Source: Serratia symbiotica str. 'Cinara cedri'
Lineage (GTDB): Bacteria; Pseudomonadota; Gammaproteobacteria; Enterobacterales; Enterobacteriaceae
DNA: 64,000 nucleotides
Direction of reading: 5' to 3'
NCBI GenBank assembly: GCA_000238975.1
Contig: CP002295.1
Location: forward strand, 1,116,001 to 1,180,000
Shown: positions 1 through 12,872 of the stretch, piece after piece
Layout: each line of letters begins with the position of its first letter
Numbering within the stretch: the first letter of the stretch is position 1
Notes under the pieces: generated by a model
Databases searched by the model: none
What the model was told of the DNA's origin: nothing
What the model saw: only the letters and a program-made list of their open reading frames with translations
Made by a program: the position numbers and the translations under genes

Positions 1-922
1 TTAATGTAATAAAAAATTACACTGCAAGATATAAAACGCTTAAATATAACTATTCCAACCAAAATATTATAGTGCTGTACTTACTTAATGATCAATATAT
101 ACATACAATCAATAATCTGTAGTATTTATAATATATTTTATGGGCGCTAGTTTTTATTTAGCACAGTACCAGTATCATCAATGAATTAAATGAGATTCTT
201 GCAGGATATCTGCTAACTTCGCAATAACCTTAGACTAAACAATTAAATAATTATTAAGTCAGTAGTTAATACCCGTCTCACGTTACAAGACCTGTAACGA
301 AAGCATTACTATCATACCTTGTTTATCACACACATAACTATGATAAGATTAGACTTATTTATTAAATATCTTTAACCATATCAATATATCAAATAATGAC
401 GCTACCTTAAGTAAATAAATCTATAGTTTTATATAAATTTCTGTATCCTATAAAAATAAATATAACTACAGTATATAGTTCGGCATTAGACATAATGATT
501 AATGATATAGTTATTACAACATTTAATGAACATGAGCGACTCGCTAAAAATTATAAATATTAGGACTATAAGCCAAATTTTATAATAAAATCCTGAAAAA
601 TAATTGATCGCACTAACAACTTTAATAAACTAAAAACAGTGATATCTATCTTAAAAATGTAATTATTACTTGAGAAAATAATAATTACATTTTAATAAAG
701 TAATCATTACACATTTTTAATAAACTAAAGATAGTCATACTGCATATTAAAATTATTCATATCAATAGAGCTAACACTAAAATATTACTATGTACTACCT
801 ATAGATAAACACGCTCTCTATCACAACTAAAAATATAAGGTTATGCTATATAACACGTCAATCTTACATTCTTAATATTTATACATAATTTTACACCGAA
901 GACTAATATTATAACCATAATA

Positions 923-974
923 AATCAATAATCAATAATCAATAATCAATAATCAATAATCAATAATCAATAAT
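923..974. repeat. 7-bp tandem repeat, about 7.4 copies
   Basis: The unit AATCAAT is repeated seven times without error (923-971) followed by a partial AAT. It lies in non-coding DNA. It looks like a slippage-generated microsatellite rather than a functional array, as there are no spacers and no protein-coding context. Confidence 0.95.
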
Positions 975-2260
975 ATTGATTATATAAATCTAACATAAAA
1001 TAAGCAGTTATGATTTATGCTACGATCAATAACATACTAAAATTGTATATTAGACACCTAATCACTAATTATAGTATTCCTACTATAACAACTTCTACTT
1101 TAAATTTTAGCAATATTTTTTGCGATTAAAAAATAGAAAAAATAACGGTAAATAAATTATCAATCATAGATTCTGCTAAAAATATAATGTAACTGTCACA
1201 ATATAATCCCACAAATACATATTAAATATTAACGTATCAAAATATCTAGTTATCATATATAGTTATTACTTAGCCATCCTCTGTTATTACTTAATATTAC
1301 AAATACATCTATCCATCATGACAAACTGCGATTTAATAATCCTGTACCACTTATCATATATTTTTTACTAATGCTGTTAGAGTGTATAAACAATTTTCTG
1401 TACTAACAGTAGTCCAGTTAATAATCTAAATGCTTAAGTATATATTCATATTCCTGAAAAAATAATATTGATTCAGTCTAGGTACTATATACAAATGACC
1501 AAGAAAATTGGTACGAATATTTAATATAAAATACAATATTTACCATGCAATAAATACTATCTTATAGTACTGTACTTTGCAATAATTCATATTCATTGCT
1601 TCTATCATGCTCTTTCAAAACATTCTAAACTGGATAGCGTATTAGTAAGCAAAGAATGTATACTTTACTTATCATTAAAAATGATGTTATCATTTTATAA
1701 CTAATACATACTTTTATTTATAAAATATACTTACTTGCATTTACTTTTTATCTAAAGGGAAAAAGTAATACGTATACAGTAAATAATACTCTTCATTAAA
1801 TTTCTACTAAATAGTATTAGATTGCTTAATACATATCTTATAAGACAATCACTGCTATAAATTTTAAATATTTGTACCACAATACAAATATACTTAGGTA
1901 CAGAATAAATATTTTGTTGCTACAATTATAGTAAAAAAGAACAATAACTTATCGAGGCACTCTTCTCAATCTTATATAATTATATTAACTCTTTTATTAT
2001 ATCAAAATATATAATAAATTTATGATCATTTACCTATATAGCTAAAAATTATTAAATATCCTATCATATCTAAACGTTCAGCTGCTCCTGTAGACTAGGA
2101 CATCTAGTACATAAAATTTATCATGTATCACTTACAATATTCTACTTTTAATAATATTTTATCTTTTTTTTATTGCTAAGATACAACTAAATATATAAAA
2201 GATATAAAAACTATTCAGGCAGCCTGCTCATACCAATAAATAACATTATCTAATCTTAAT

Positions 2261-2288
2261 AAAATATACTAAAATATACTAAAATATA
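2261..2288. repeat. 10-bp tandem repeat, nearly 3 copies
   Basis: The unit AAAATATACT occurs at 2261-2270 and 2271-2280 and continues as AAAATATA. It is a short direct tandem duplication in non-coding DNA. Confidence 0.85.
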
Positions 2289-2751
2289 TCTTAGCAAAAT
2301 ATCTATAAGAGTAAGTTTTAAAATAACGCTATATTTATTAGACACTGCTTAATCTTTAATCCACCATACTACCAAATAATTATAAAACTTCAATAATGAA
2401 TGATGCTAATTAGCGATGCCGTTATAAAAACGTTTACTATATCAATGTATATAACTACTTTAACTACAATATTCTTTATTTTATACTAAACAAAAAATAC
2501 AATACAGCATTTACTATACTAATAGTAAAACGCTCTGTCTAATATCCTTTTATCAAAGCTAATACTTAGCATGCTATACTAATACTAAAAGCTAATATTT
2601 AAAGCTACCATTTACAGCAAGTAAAGATATTACTATACAATAGGCAAATCTAGTAATACTACACTAATTACAATACTATATTTAAAAAATACAAAATCAT
2701 GCATTATCTAATATATAGTATAAGATACTATCTACATTTATATTTATTAAC

Positions 2752-2770
2752 TGCCTATTATTAATAGGCA
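2752..2770. other. Small hairpin TGCCTATT / AATAGGCA
   Basis: An 8-bp perfect stem with a 3-nt loop (ATT). A near copy, with the 7-bp stem TGCCTAT/ATAGGCA and a 4-nt loop, lies at 55386-55403. No gene is adjacent and the function is unknown. Confidence 0.5.
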
Positions 2771-3868
2771 TACATATAGACTAGAATACTAGAAATAATT
2801 ATAATTGAGTACGCGTAATAACAAATTTATAACGCTAAAATACAATGATGATTCAAAGTAAATATTACTAGTAACTTATTATATCATTATTAATACTAGC
2901 GAGCAAATACAGCTAAAATTTAGAGTATTACCTTTAGTGATATTATCAGCATCCATTAAATATCTATTTATTTCTAATTAGAAAATACATATCCTCTTAT
3001 TAACTAACTAATTATATTAATACATAAATACTCCCTAATATTTATTATTTAAGTAGCTTACATTAACAACAATTCTACATGATAACCTATAACTTTTATA
3101 AAAAATAGAATAAAATAATTAAAAATACTGCACTCTATACTTGTTAACAATTTATTTAGTATGTCATCGATAAATATTTTTAATGATTAATAATCATAAT
3201 ATTTTCATTTATGCCAAAAACTCTAAGATACTAGAAAGATAAATATATCAATTAGCGATCAGTAAAAAATTAAAATATTATTTTTAATATAATGTATATT
3301 AGATATCAAGTTATTCTTTGATAACATAAAAATACCTAAATCAAAAAACTTATATAGTGATTATAAATTATTATTTTTTAAGATTAAGACACCTGATGAG
3401 AAGCATAGTAAAGATATCTAGTGCTACATCTAAAATATATAATATGTATAAATAAATTAAATATTTACTGTATCATACTTAAGATATTAAAATCAAAAAA
3501 ATAAAGCATAAAAAATTATAATACTAATTTTTAATCAATAATTAGCTTTTTAATATTAAAATTTATATTTATATACAGTAAGCCATGAATAGTGTTACTA
3601 GTATATAAAGCTAATAATAATGATTAAATGACATTTAGATAAAATATTATTAAGAAACTATAATTAGGATATATGTATCGTTCCAAGACTGCATAAGTAT
3701 TATTGGATAGACTAATAAGTCTGTTAAAAATATACCGTAAATTAGTGTTACAATATTTATAAACAATATCTATAGAATATATCAATCATATATTTACATA
3801 TTAAGATTATGGTATATATAACTAACTAGCTAATGGTATTTAGTACCATGACTACCTATAGTCAATAT

Positions 3869-3892
3869 ATTATTTTTTTTAAAAAAAATAAT
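3869..3892. other. 24-bp perfect AT-only palindrome
   Basis: Left arm ATTATTTTTTTT (3869-3880) is followed directly by its reverse complement (3881-3892). It lies about 190 bp downstream of the pyrD stop codon (pyrD is on the minus strand) and could form an A/U hairpin in either direction, but no GC-rich stem is present, so calling it a pyrD terminator would be speculative. Confidence 0.6.
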
Positions 3893-4084
3893 GTTTATAC
3901 ATTATTACAGATATATTGTAATATTTACAAAATACACACTTCATACATATAAGCACCATAACAATATTGTATAATTTTAGTATACATTATAGTTACTATA
4001 ATTAGTATATATCTAATTACTTGATAATATTCAAAAATCAAATAAATGCTATTACTACTAATATAGTACAGAGATAAAATAAAG

Positions 4085-5134
4085 TTATATATAATTAAGG
4101 ATATCTTTAATTAAACGCGGACCACGAAAAATAAATCCGGAGTAAATTTGTATGAGAGTAGCGCCTGCAGTAATTTTTTCACGTGCAGCTATTAATGAGT
4201 CAATACCACCAACACCAATAATTGGTAGACGCCCTTTCAGCTCATTCGATAGAATATGAATCACTTTAGTACTACGTAACTGCAACGGACGACCACTCAG
4301 GCCCCCTATTTGATCATAGTATTTTAATCCCTGAATTAGCGAATGATCTAAGGTAGTATTAGTAGCAATCACCCCATCCATGTTATGTCGTACCAAGCTA
4401 TCTCCTATTTGAATTAATTCTTCTTCAGACAAATCTGGCGCAATCTTAACTACTACTGGTACATATTTATGATAAATCTTACGAAGTTCCTCTTGTTTGT
4501 TTTTCAGTGCCACTAAAAGATCTTCAAGTGCCTCGCCATACTGTAAAGATCGTAAACTTGGTGTATTAGGTGATGAAATATTCACTGCAATATATCCTGC
4601 ATAGGAATAAACTTTCTCCATACACATCAAGTAATCATCTTTACCTTGTTCTATTGGTGTATCTACATTTTTACCGATATTAATCCCAATGATCCCATTA
4701 AAACAAGACCTCTTAACATTTTCAATTAGATTATCTACACCATCATTATTAAAGCCCATACGATTGATTAATGCTTCAGCTTCTACAACTCTAAATAAAC
4801 GAGGCTTATCATTCCCTGACTGTGGGCGCGGAGTTACAGTGCCTATTTCAATATGTCCAAACCCTAGAGCACCAAGTGCATCAATACATTCACCATTTTT
4901 ATCTAGACCTGCTAATCCTAGTGGATTTTTAAAAGATAGTCCCATACAACTTATCGACTTAGTTAGCGTTGATTGGCGAATAAAAATCTTTAATGGAGAA
5001 TCCATAATACAGCGCAATCGTTGCAATACAAATGAATGCGCACACTCAGGATCTAACTGAAATAAAATCTTTCTAATAATAGAATAATACATATAATTTC
5101 TTAATTTTTGGATCACATATTGGTATTTTACCAT
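4085..5134 (-). CDS. pyrD: Dihydroorotate dehydrogenase (quinone), class 2
   Basis: Oxidises dihydroorotate to orotate with quinone as acceptor at the inner membrane, fourth step of pyrimidine synthesis. Seen: the class 2 N-terminal stretch [16 protein letters not shown], the [19 protein letters not shown] loop, [12 protein letters not shown], the NISSPNTP segment carrying the catalytic serine, [28 protein letters not shown] and GVGGIDS. Oddities: enteric homologues read GLAAGLDK in the FMN loop, so one alanine codon is missing here. The frame also starts 14 codons before the usual MYY start (ATG at 5090-5092). The upstream ATG at 5132-5134 has a good ribosome site (AGGA, 6 nt away), whereas the family start has only AAGAA, so the extended start is chosen with moderate confidence. 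Isolated gene with deserts on both sides; it would be a single-gene transcript. Confidence 0.95.
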   Translation of the reverse strand: MVKYQYVIQKLRNYMYYSIIRKILFQLDPECAHSFVLQRLRCIMDSPLKIFIRQSTLTKSISCMGLSFKNPLGLAGLDKNGECIDALGALGFGHIEIGTVTPRPQSGNDKPRLFRVVEAEALINRMGFNNDGVDNLIENVKRSCFNGIIGINIGKNVDTPIEQGKDDYLMCMEKVYSYAGYIAVNISSPNTPSLRSLQYGEALEDLLVALKNKQEELRKIYHKYVPVVVKIAPDLSEEELIQIGDSLVRHNMDGVIATNTTLDHSLIQGLKYYDQIGGLSGRPLQLRSTKVIHILSNELKGRLPIIGVGGIDSLIAAREKITAGATLIQIYSGFIFRGPRLIKDILNYI

Positions 5135-8100
5135 TTAATATCCTATATTAAATTAGAATATTATATATATTATATTTACCTAAATTATGCGACATCTAGT
5201 AATGAACTATAACAATATGATAAACTAAATCATGATAACCTATAATAAGCATTTCTGCTTGTATACATCTTATACAATCTACTAAACAATCCGCAATGAT
5301 AAAAAAATAGCATGACACTATTAAGACTTACCCTTAATTTACATAACATATTTTAACGGTAACATGAAATCACTCGAAATGATTCAACACATTGAAAACT
5401 ACATATAGAGGTCGACAGACAAGATTTCTAACCTTTTTAATTACTCAGCGCTTTTCTACTCAATCATTTCAAATGCATTAACGCTCATTAGCTGAGCCAG
5501 GAGATACGAATTACAACTGAGTAAGATCTTTAAAATTTTCGCTAAAAACTAATATATTTTAAAACTAAAAATATCAAATATCACCTGATTATCAAAATCA
5601 ACATATTCAACATATGATTAACTAAAACAATTTAGTCATTTGTATAAAAATTAACTAAATTAAACTAAATTAATAATATTCTACTACATAATAACTTATG
5701 CATTGAGTAAAATTCGTCCTTAATTAGACTGCTAATTAGCGTATTTAGCTCAAATTATTTATATATCTCTAGTTTTTTACTATATTACAGTTTATTAAAA
5801 TCTATTATACAGCAACGGGGTATTACTAAAAAGATAACCGCCATGCGCCTTCTCTGAAAACATCAACTTATCTTACAACAGATACATTAAGTAATATTGC
5901 GATACTTTACGTAATAATTTACTCTATTATAAAAATATTAAGACTATTAACTGCTTACCTAACCAAACAAGGAACGATTAGCTCATACCTGATAAAATTA
6001 ATTCTAACTTAATGGTTAGTAAAATAGATTTTATCTATTACATTATGATATATATGGTAAAAGCATGTACTACTTAATACAAGTAATATTTTTTATTTAA
6101 AAAATTTAAATCTATTAATAATAGACAACAAATCAAAGACATATAATCACTATATATAATAATATTTTTGCAAATTATAGAAAATTGCACTAATTGTTTC
6201 ACTAAATATAAGCAAGATTGCTAATCTTAAACATGACATTAATGCCATATGTAAGTTAATCATAAAATGCTAAATCTTCCATACTGCTCATAGCGCTATA
6301 ATAAATATTAAAGTATTCTCTACATACATAAAAATGATTATTAATAACAACAAATATAATTTGTATACTGACAATAAACTAGATTACTTTCTAAAAATTT
6401 ACCTAGCCCAAATAATGACCTAGTATACAACTTATTATAGCTCTTTTCTAATATATAGTATAAATATAATAATTACTATCTAGTAATAGACTATGGATAA
6501 TAGCAAACATCATTAAGTTATTACTTTACTAAATAATATAATAATACATGATATACTAATACAGCGTATTATATGAGACCTTAAAAACCTGTAATTATAA
6601 TTACAAAATATAATTTATAATGATTTGATATAAATTAAAATAAAAACAATAAAATTAATACAACAAACCACTGTCCAGTTACTTAAGAATTGCTGACTAA
6701 TCATCGCTTTAACATTACAAGTAATGTGTCTAAAATATAATGTATGTATATACTAATATACCTTTAATACTAAAAATATTAAATTATTTATACTATGCCT
6801 CTATTAAACTAAGATATCATTTATAAATATTTTTCATCATAATGATATAATCATTAATATTTTACCTTAAACAAAAACAAGCTACATCTTGTCCATATTA
6901 AATTTATTTAATTAACAGCTATCTGGCAAGCTTTATTCAGATTATCTTGATTACCGGATCACTATATCATGATAGTATACAGAGAGCATTTAATATAACT
7001 AGCGCACAGTATCTAGAAATAGATATCTACCAAAATAAATAGTTTTAAATACTTCGGCGTAAGGAATATCTCTTGACTTGGTAAGTACTACCTTATAGCT
7101 CACAATAATTAATCAAGTTGTTTTGATGATAGGTATCAGTAATATCGCCTGATTAAATAAAATGCGAATAACAAAAAATGTCAAAGTATCTAGATCACTA
7201 TTCATGAAATAATGTAGCAATACACTTCAGTATTTTATTATATATAAAATACAAAGATATTATACTTATAACACCTTACAGATAAGTATTTTTAACTAAA
7301 AAACATTATACATAATACTATAAATCAATAAACTAATACACCTTTAAAAATAAAGTACTCCTAGATAGATAATACACTATGTGTCCAAAAAATAAGCTAA
7401 ATACTTATCGATATTAGATCTTAGTTATATATTACTATTAGCGCATTAATATTTTCTAAGTATTACATGTTACTAAAAACAGTCATATGCACTCTACAAA
7501 TCTAAAAATTAGAAAATGAATAAGTATTAATAAGAATAAATATTCTATAATATAATATAAAATTATATCATAAAATTTTTACATATCTTAATAATAAATA
7601 AATATTAAGACGTCATAACTAATAAATGTATAAATAATACTCAATATTAGTTTTTTAATCAATCAGGTGATCATTAAGATCGTATCTTAGCAATAAATAC
7701 TCTAATTTATTCTAAATAATTAAATTTAAAAATGATGTATTCAAGTAAGCCCAATATTACTGACACTTAAGAGATCTAACACTTCTCTAAAAATAATATA
7801 TAAGTTATTTATTCATCTATTCGTGTTAATATATAATATTATATCTGTAATTGATCGAATTACGCAAAAAAAGATATTGATATAGTAAAAGACAGGTATA
7901 GTTAATCTATAAAATCGTATAGATTTAATATACATCAAGACCATTTCAAAAAAATATTCATGACTCTCGTAAGAATTATATACTATAAAAAATCAAGTAT
8001 CATAAATAGATCAGTTCTAACTTTACCATATTTACTTTTAGTAAAGCACGAAGTCTATAGTGTGCTTGCTTAGAAGACGAGATATAATATAGCTAGGTGT

Positions 8101-11100
8101 TATTGTGCTAATGATTATACTTTTTAGTATATACAATCTCTACTACTAACATTTAGTAAATATTTAGTTAATAATAAAAACCTAATAAAAACCCTAAAGT
8201 ATAAACTTTAATTATTTTGATAACTTACACTTATGTTACATAAATAATCAGGCGCTTACCAATAAAAATATACATAAAGGCTATAAAGTGTCTAATACAA
8301 ATAAATACTTAGCTCGTAATCAATAAATAGTATCTTAACATTATAGAGCGGTTAATAATTAAATTAACTTTCATACGTTTATCTATAGCAATATTTAATT
8401 AATTAAATACTCTAGTTTCGATAGTTTTTTATTTATAATGCGCTTAATGATGGGCAGGATTTTATCTTAAGCAATACTACATATACAGAAATACATGATA
8501 TTATCCCTGTACCTATAAATTTTGTTATCTAATTCTAGACAACCTATTTTGTAATAATGCTGAAGATAATGTTAATGATACCTAATATCTAGCTATAGAT
8601 CACATTATTAAACATTCTCTAACCTATAACCTAAAGATTTTCCTCGATATTACTAATAACTTATAGTAAATAATTATATATTAATATAGTACTAACTAAT
8701 AGCGCTAAATATAATTAATATTATATGGTTTATACTGAACATATGTATAATACTATCCTATATACTACGATATAGCTAATTATCTAAAGCAGGTACTTAG
8801 AAGATACATCTTCTATTACTGACCCTATAATCGCTATCACTATACTAAATACATTTACTATAGCTCCAAGAGTCATAACTCTACATCGTACATTCAAGTA
8901 TCAATAGACTTCTATCTATAAATATAACAAAAAGTATTTCTATTTAATCTTGAGAACTAATAAGTTTCACTATAATTTATAAGCGCTATAAAGTAATTAA
9001 TAAAAAATTAATAATAATTAATGATACTTGTCCGACAGCTACTAAACTAGCTATAGTGTTATACAACAAAATCCATAATATTTCAGCTAAAGCATTAATA
9101 TCATACTTGTATAATGATAATATCTGAGTAGCGTCTACAAATCTACCTATAATCATAACCATCATTCGTAGACTAACTATGAATACTAAGAATTCATAAA
9201 GAAACATTAGAATTTTACTATTACATAATAATAAAATATTATTATAAAAATAGCTATTTTTTAAAAAACGTAACTTAGAACTTATTAATAATTATATTAA
9301 CTACAACAAAATAGATAAAATTCAAAATAAGATAAATCTATTACCTCACTTACTAAAAATAAATAGAATACCAATATCTTTTCACATAAAAAAGAATAAA
9401 TAAAATATTATTAAATACGTATAAGCGTGTAGTTGTATAGTTATTACCTAAAATTTATCCAGTATCTTTAAGCAAGCTAAATTACTGTGTATTTATTTTT
9501 TATTGATCTGTAGCCACCACAAAATAAAATATTTATAACGACTTAAATATTGATCTACTTATATGTTTATTAATAATGTATCTATCCTTACCTAGATAAT
9601 AATTTTTATATAATTAGTTCTTAATAAGTTTAATCTATACAACATAACTATTAAGTATTTTAAGTCACATGAATCAACTTGCTCTACTGAAAACGCACAC
9701 AATCCTTAAATATAAGGCAGAAGAATATTATTATAAAACTTTTACTTTACTTATCATATTACTATACTATTTAAATATTTTATAAATAAAATACTGCTGC
9801 ACTTCATAATATTAGTGCAAAATTAATAATTTATGGCATAAAAATTATTTAGGACTTCAGAGCTTATCCATTACTAATCATAAACTCATACTCCTTAATA
9901 AAGTACTAGGGATATGACAATCATTAATAAAACTTGATTAAGGAAGCTAGCAAATAATATATTTGCAACAGATTAACTATTCAAACTGTACATTAAATAA
10001 ATGCTAATATTAGCAATGCTAATAATTTTAGTTCAAAGAACTAAATAGATTATAATGGTTATGCCTACTGAATAATATTATTATAGATTCAAATTTTGAT
10101 TTACTAAAATTAGTATGCTCAATATGTGTTTTCTTCAGCATGATAATATTTCATTAATAAAAATAAACAATTATAGTACAATGTTAAGTTTTATAAAATT
10201 AATAGCAATAGAGCTAACAGCATGAATAAATATTAATTATGATCCTATAAAGAAAATCGATAATATCAACTGTAATATTACAATCTATCGCCAATACATA
10301 GCGCTCTAGTTATCTTGATACATCAAGAGCAGATAAATATATAATAGCACTTATACTTAATATTGCAGATAAACTCTAAGTATATATACAGGCTATTAGC
10401 GATGATCATAGTAACAATGTAACGCACGTATGCTCATAGAATGCCACCGTAACAATAATTATAATGCTAAGTTTAATGTCTTATCTCATCAGAAAGCATC
10501 TGCTTAAGAGTATTACATAAGCATTTTACTGCTATAGTGCTTAATAACGCTATACACTGCATAGTGTATACACTTCAACTACTCCTAAAACACTATGCAA
10601 TTACTATAGACAGATAAAGATGTATTATCATGATCAAACTAACACATGGTCTACGCAACGATCACTATATCGTATAGATATATACATTTGTATCATAAAT
10701 TTTAAAATATATGATCATTAAATAATTTCTCTATCTCTTTAAATTACTGGACGTTACCTAAAGAGAAATATATTTATTCAATATAAAACATAAAAAATTT
10801 ATTTTTTAATTTTTTAACAACATATATATGCTTGATATAAAAATATATTATTATATATATTAATAATTTTTGATACACAATTTATATATGATTCTCTACA
10901 TAACCATCTAGCCCTCAATAGTTATAAAGTACTTATAGCGCTTTAGTGCATAGGATGCCTGATGAATTACTCAAACAAATGAATAAAAAATAGGTATAAA
11001 TATATAGCATGAAGTATAGATTATTAATGTGATAAAGCACATCTTAAATGATATATCTTGTAGCATACAAAGATAGATACAAAACAAAACTAATTTTATA

Positions 11101-11530
11101 AAAAACTCATGCGTAATACAATTTATCAGCTATTAACAAGAATAAAAATTTCATAATTCACCACTGATTGCGCTAAATGCATCTCATCAAAACTATTAGT
11201 AAGAGAATAAATATACTCAATTAAGGCATGAAGTAAGACTGTTAATAATTATCTTATTAGCAGGAAGCGATGTTTTGTAGACTATACAATCATTACTGTG
11301 CTCTATGCAAATAATCTATACTATTACTCCTAATCCCTAAAAACATACAAAAAAGATAAATTCAAAAACCCTAAAAAACTATAGGATTAGAACATGATTA
11401 TACAGAAACAATATACGCATAAATATTGCTAACAATCTTTTGATCTTAATTTATTTAAATCACATTAAAACTAGAATTATCTAGATTTGTACATTTATGA
11501 ATACTGGCTTATATTCATAAAATTCCCTAA
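5135..11530. other. Gene desert between pyrD and ompF
   Basis: About 6.4 kb without a recognisable gene. In E. coli this interval holds pepN, pncB and asnS; none can be read here. Slightly GC-richer patches lie at about 5330-5530, 5810-5870 and 10380-10680 and may be worn gene remnants, but no family could be assigned. The patch at 10551-10570 contains an 8-bp stem TATACACT/AGTGTATA. A 73-codon open frame at 8986-9207 (minus) encodes a hydrophobic AT-rich peptide with no family resemblance and is not called. Confidence 0.65.
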
Positions 11531-11729
11531 ATTTTACAATTTGTATTATAATTTTTCTTTTTGAAACTCTATTGGGGGATTCGTAGCATTTTCGCTCTAG
11601 CTTAACCCGCTCGTGAATGGAACACTGCTTTCAGATATATGGTGGCACCAATTTACTAGTAATAATTCAAAAGAATTATTTATAGTAGTGGCATAGGTGC
11701 CCGAATAACACCAAAGAGGGTAATTAATA
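11531..11729 (+). promoter_or_regulatory. ompF upstream region: OmpR-type boxes, leader and ribosome site
   Basis: This stretch resembles the E. coli ompF control region as remembered: an AT-rich tract with TTTACA, then TTTTTCTTTTTGAAAC (OmpR-box-like), CGTAGCATTTTC, GAATGGAACACTGC and, before the start codon, GTGGCATAGGTGC and CAAAGAGGGTAATTAATA. The last segment matches the E. coli ompF ribosome site region, which is the target of the MicF small RNA. The leader also contains an 8-bp hairpin AATAATTC/GAATTATT (11661-11680). Conservation amid decayed DNA suggests EnvZ/OmpR-type control was retained until recently. Exact -35/-10 elements are not assigned. Confidence 0.7.
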
Positions 11730-12830
11730 ATGAAGCGCAACATTCTTGCAGTAGTCATCCCAGCTCTGTTAGCTACTAGCGTAGTAAACGCGGCGGAAAT
11801 CTACAACAAAGACGGCAACAAGCTGAATCTTTATGGTAACGTTGCTGGCCTACATTACTTTTCAAAAGACAGAAAAGAAGAAGGGGCAAAATCCTATGCT
11901 TATTTAGGTTTTAAAGGCGAAACCCAAATTACTGATCAATTAGCTGGTTATGGTCAGTGGGAGTACAGCCTTGAAACTAACCCACTTCAATCTCTAGCGT
12001 CCAAAAGTGACAAAACCCGTTTAGGATTAGTTGGTTTAAAATTTGCTGATTATGGTTCACTTGACTATGGTCGTGGTTACGGCATCCTATATAATGTAAA
12101 AAGCTGGACAACTTCGCTACCAGAATTTGGTAGTGATATTGCTTACTCTTCTACCGATAATTTAATGAGTAGTCGTGCTAACGGAGTCACAACATACCGT
12201 AATAATAATTTCTTTGGTTTGATTGATGGCTTAAATTTTGCCTTGCAGTATCAAGGTAAAAATGTTATTAAAAAACGTGATCTTGAGGAACAGAATGGAG
12301 AAGGTTGGGGTATCTCATCTATATATAATGCTGGTGAAGGCATAAGTGTTGGTGCTGCCTATGTAGCTTCTCAACGCACCGAAGCACAGAAGACAAGTGA
12401 TGCAGATATTGGTAGAAATAAAGCTGAGGCTTGGACTCTAGGTACAAAATATGATGCCAACAATATTTACCTGGCTGTCATGTACGCAGAAAACCGCAAT
12501 ATACCACCGTTTGGTAAAAGTTTCTATGTAAATGGTATCTCTAGCAAAACTTATAACTTTGGCATGACAGCACAATACCAGTTTGACTTTGGTTTGCGAC
12601 CAGCAGTATCTTATATGCAGGCTAAAAGTAAGCACATTAACACTACAGATACAAGGAATAAACAAGATTTAATTAAATATGTTTCTATTGGCAGCACTTA
12701 TGCATTCAATAAAAATATGTCTACTTACGTAGATTATAAAATTAATCTACTAAGCAACAATCAGTATACTAAAATTACAGAAGTTACAGCAGATAATATC
12801 GTCGCTTTAGGTCTGCTTTATCAATTCTAA
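11730..12830 (+). CDS. ompF: Outer membrane general porin OmpF family
   Basis: Trimeric 16-strand beta-barrel that passes small hydrophilic solutes through the outer membrane. Seen: Sec signal peptide (residues 1-21, cut at VNA|AE), mature start AEIYNKDGNKLNLYGN, the loop-3 constriction motif PEFGSD (131-136), TYRNNNFFGLIDGLNFALQY, KYDANNIYLA, AQYQFDFGLRP, FNKNMSTYVDYKIN, and a C-terminal phenylalanine (LLYQF), the Bam recognition signature. Length 366 against 362 in E. coli. By comparison with E. coli OmpF mature numbering the pore-eyelet residues K16, R42 and D113 are N, Y and T here, while R82, R132 and E117 positions look kept, so pore charge and selectivity are probably changed. The start has a GAGGG ribosome site. 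OmpC or PhoE assignment is possible, but the position next to the lost asnS/aspC and the leader favour ompF. Confidence 0.95.
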   Translation: MKRNILAVVIPALLATSVVNAAEIYNKDGNKLNLYGNVAGLHYFSKDRKEEGAKSYAYLGFKGETQITDQLAGYGQWEYSLETNPLQSLASKSDKTRLGLVGLKFADYGSLDYGRGYGILYNVKSWTTSLPEFGSDIAYSSTDNLMSSRANGVTTYRNNNFFGLIDGLNFALQYQGKNVIKKRDLEEQNGEGWGISSIYNAGEGISVGAAYVASQRTEAQKTSDADIGRNKAEAWTLGTKYDANNIYLAVMYAENRNIPPFGKSFYVNGISSKTYNFGMTAQYQFDFGLRPAVSYMQAKSKHINTTDTRNKQDLIKYVSIGSTYAFNKNMSTYVDYKINLLSNNQYTKITEVTADNIVALGLLYQF

Positions 12831-12872
12831 GTTATTACGTGTAATACTAATTTAGTGTATATAGCCTGAATA

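Larger units (their letters stand above)
1..4084. other. Gene desert left of pyrD
   Basis: No reading frame or RNA gene is recognisable on either strand; stop codons are dense in all frames and the DNA is very AT-rich. It holds a heptamer tandem repeat at 923-974, a decamer repeat at 2261-2288, a small hairpin at 2752-2770 and a 24-bp perfect palindrome at 3869-3892. In E. coli the corresponding side of pyrD carries zapC and other genes; no trace of them can be read here. Confidence 0.7.

Noticed and set aside
4689-5060. Plus-strand open frames inside pyrD, rpsA, cmk, aroA, serC, serS and trxB
   Set aside because: They are antisense shadows of well-conserved genes and resemble no protein family.
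8986-9207. 73-codon open frame on the minus strand encoding a hydrophobic peptide
   Set aside because: Composition matches the surrounding desert, there is no convincing ribosome site or family resemblance, and frames of this length arise by chance in 64 kb.
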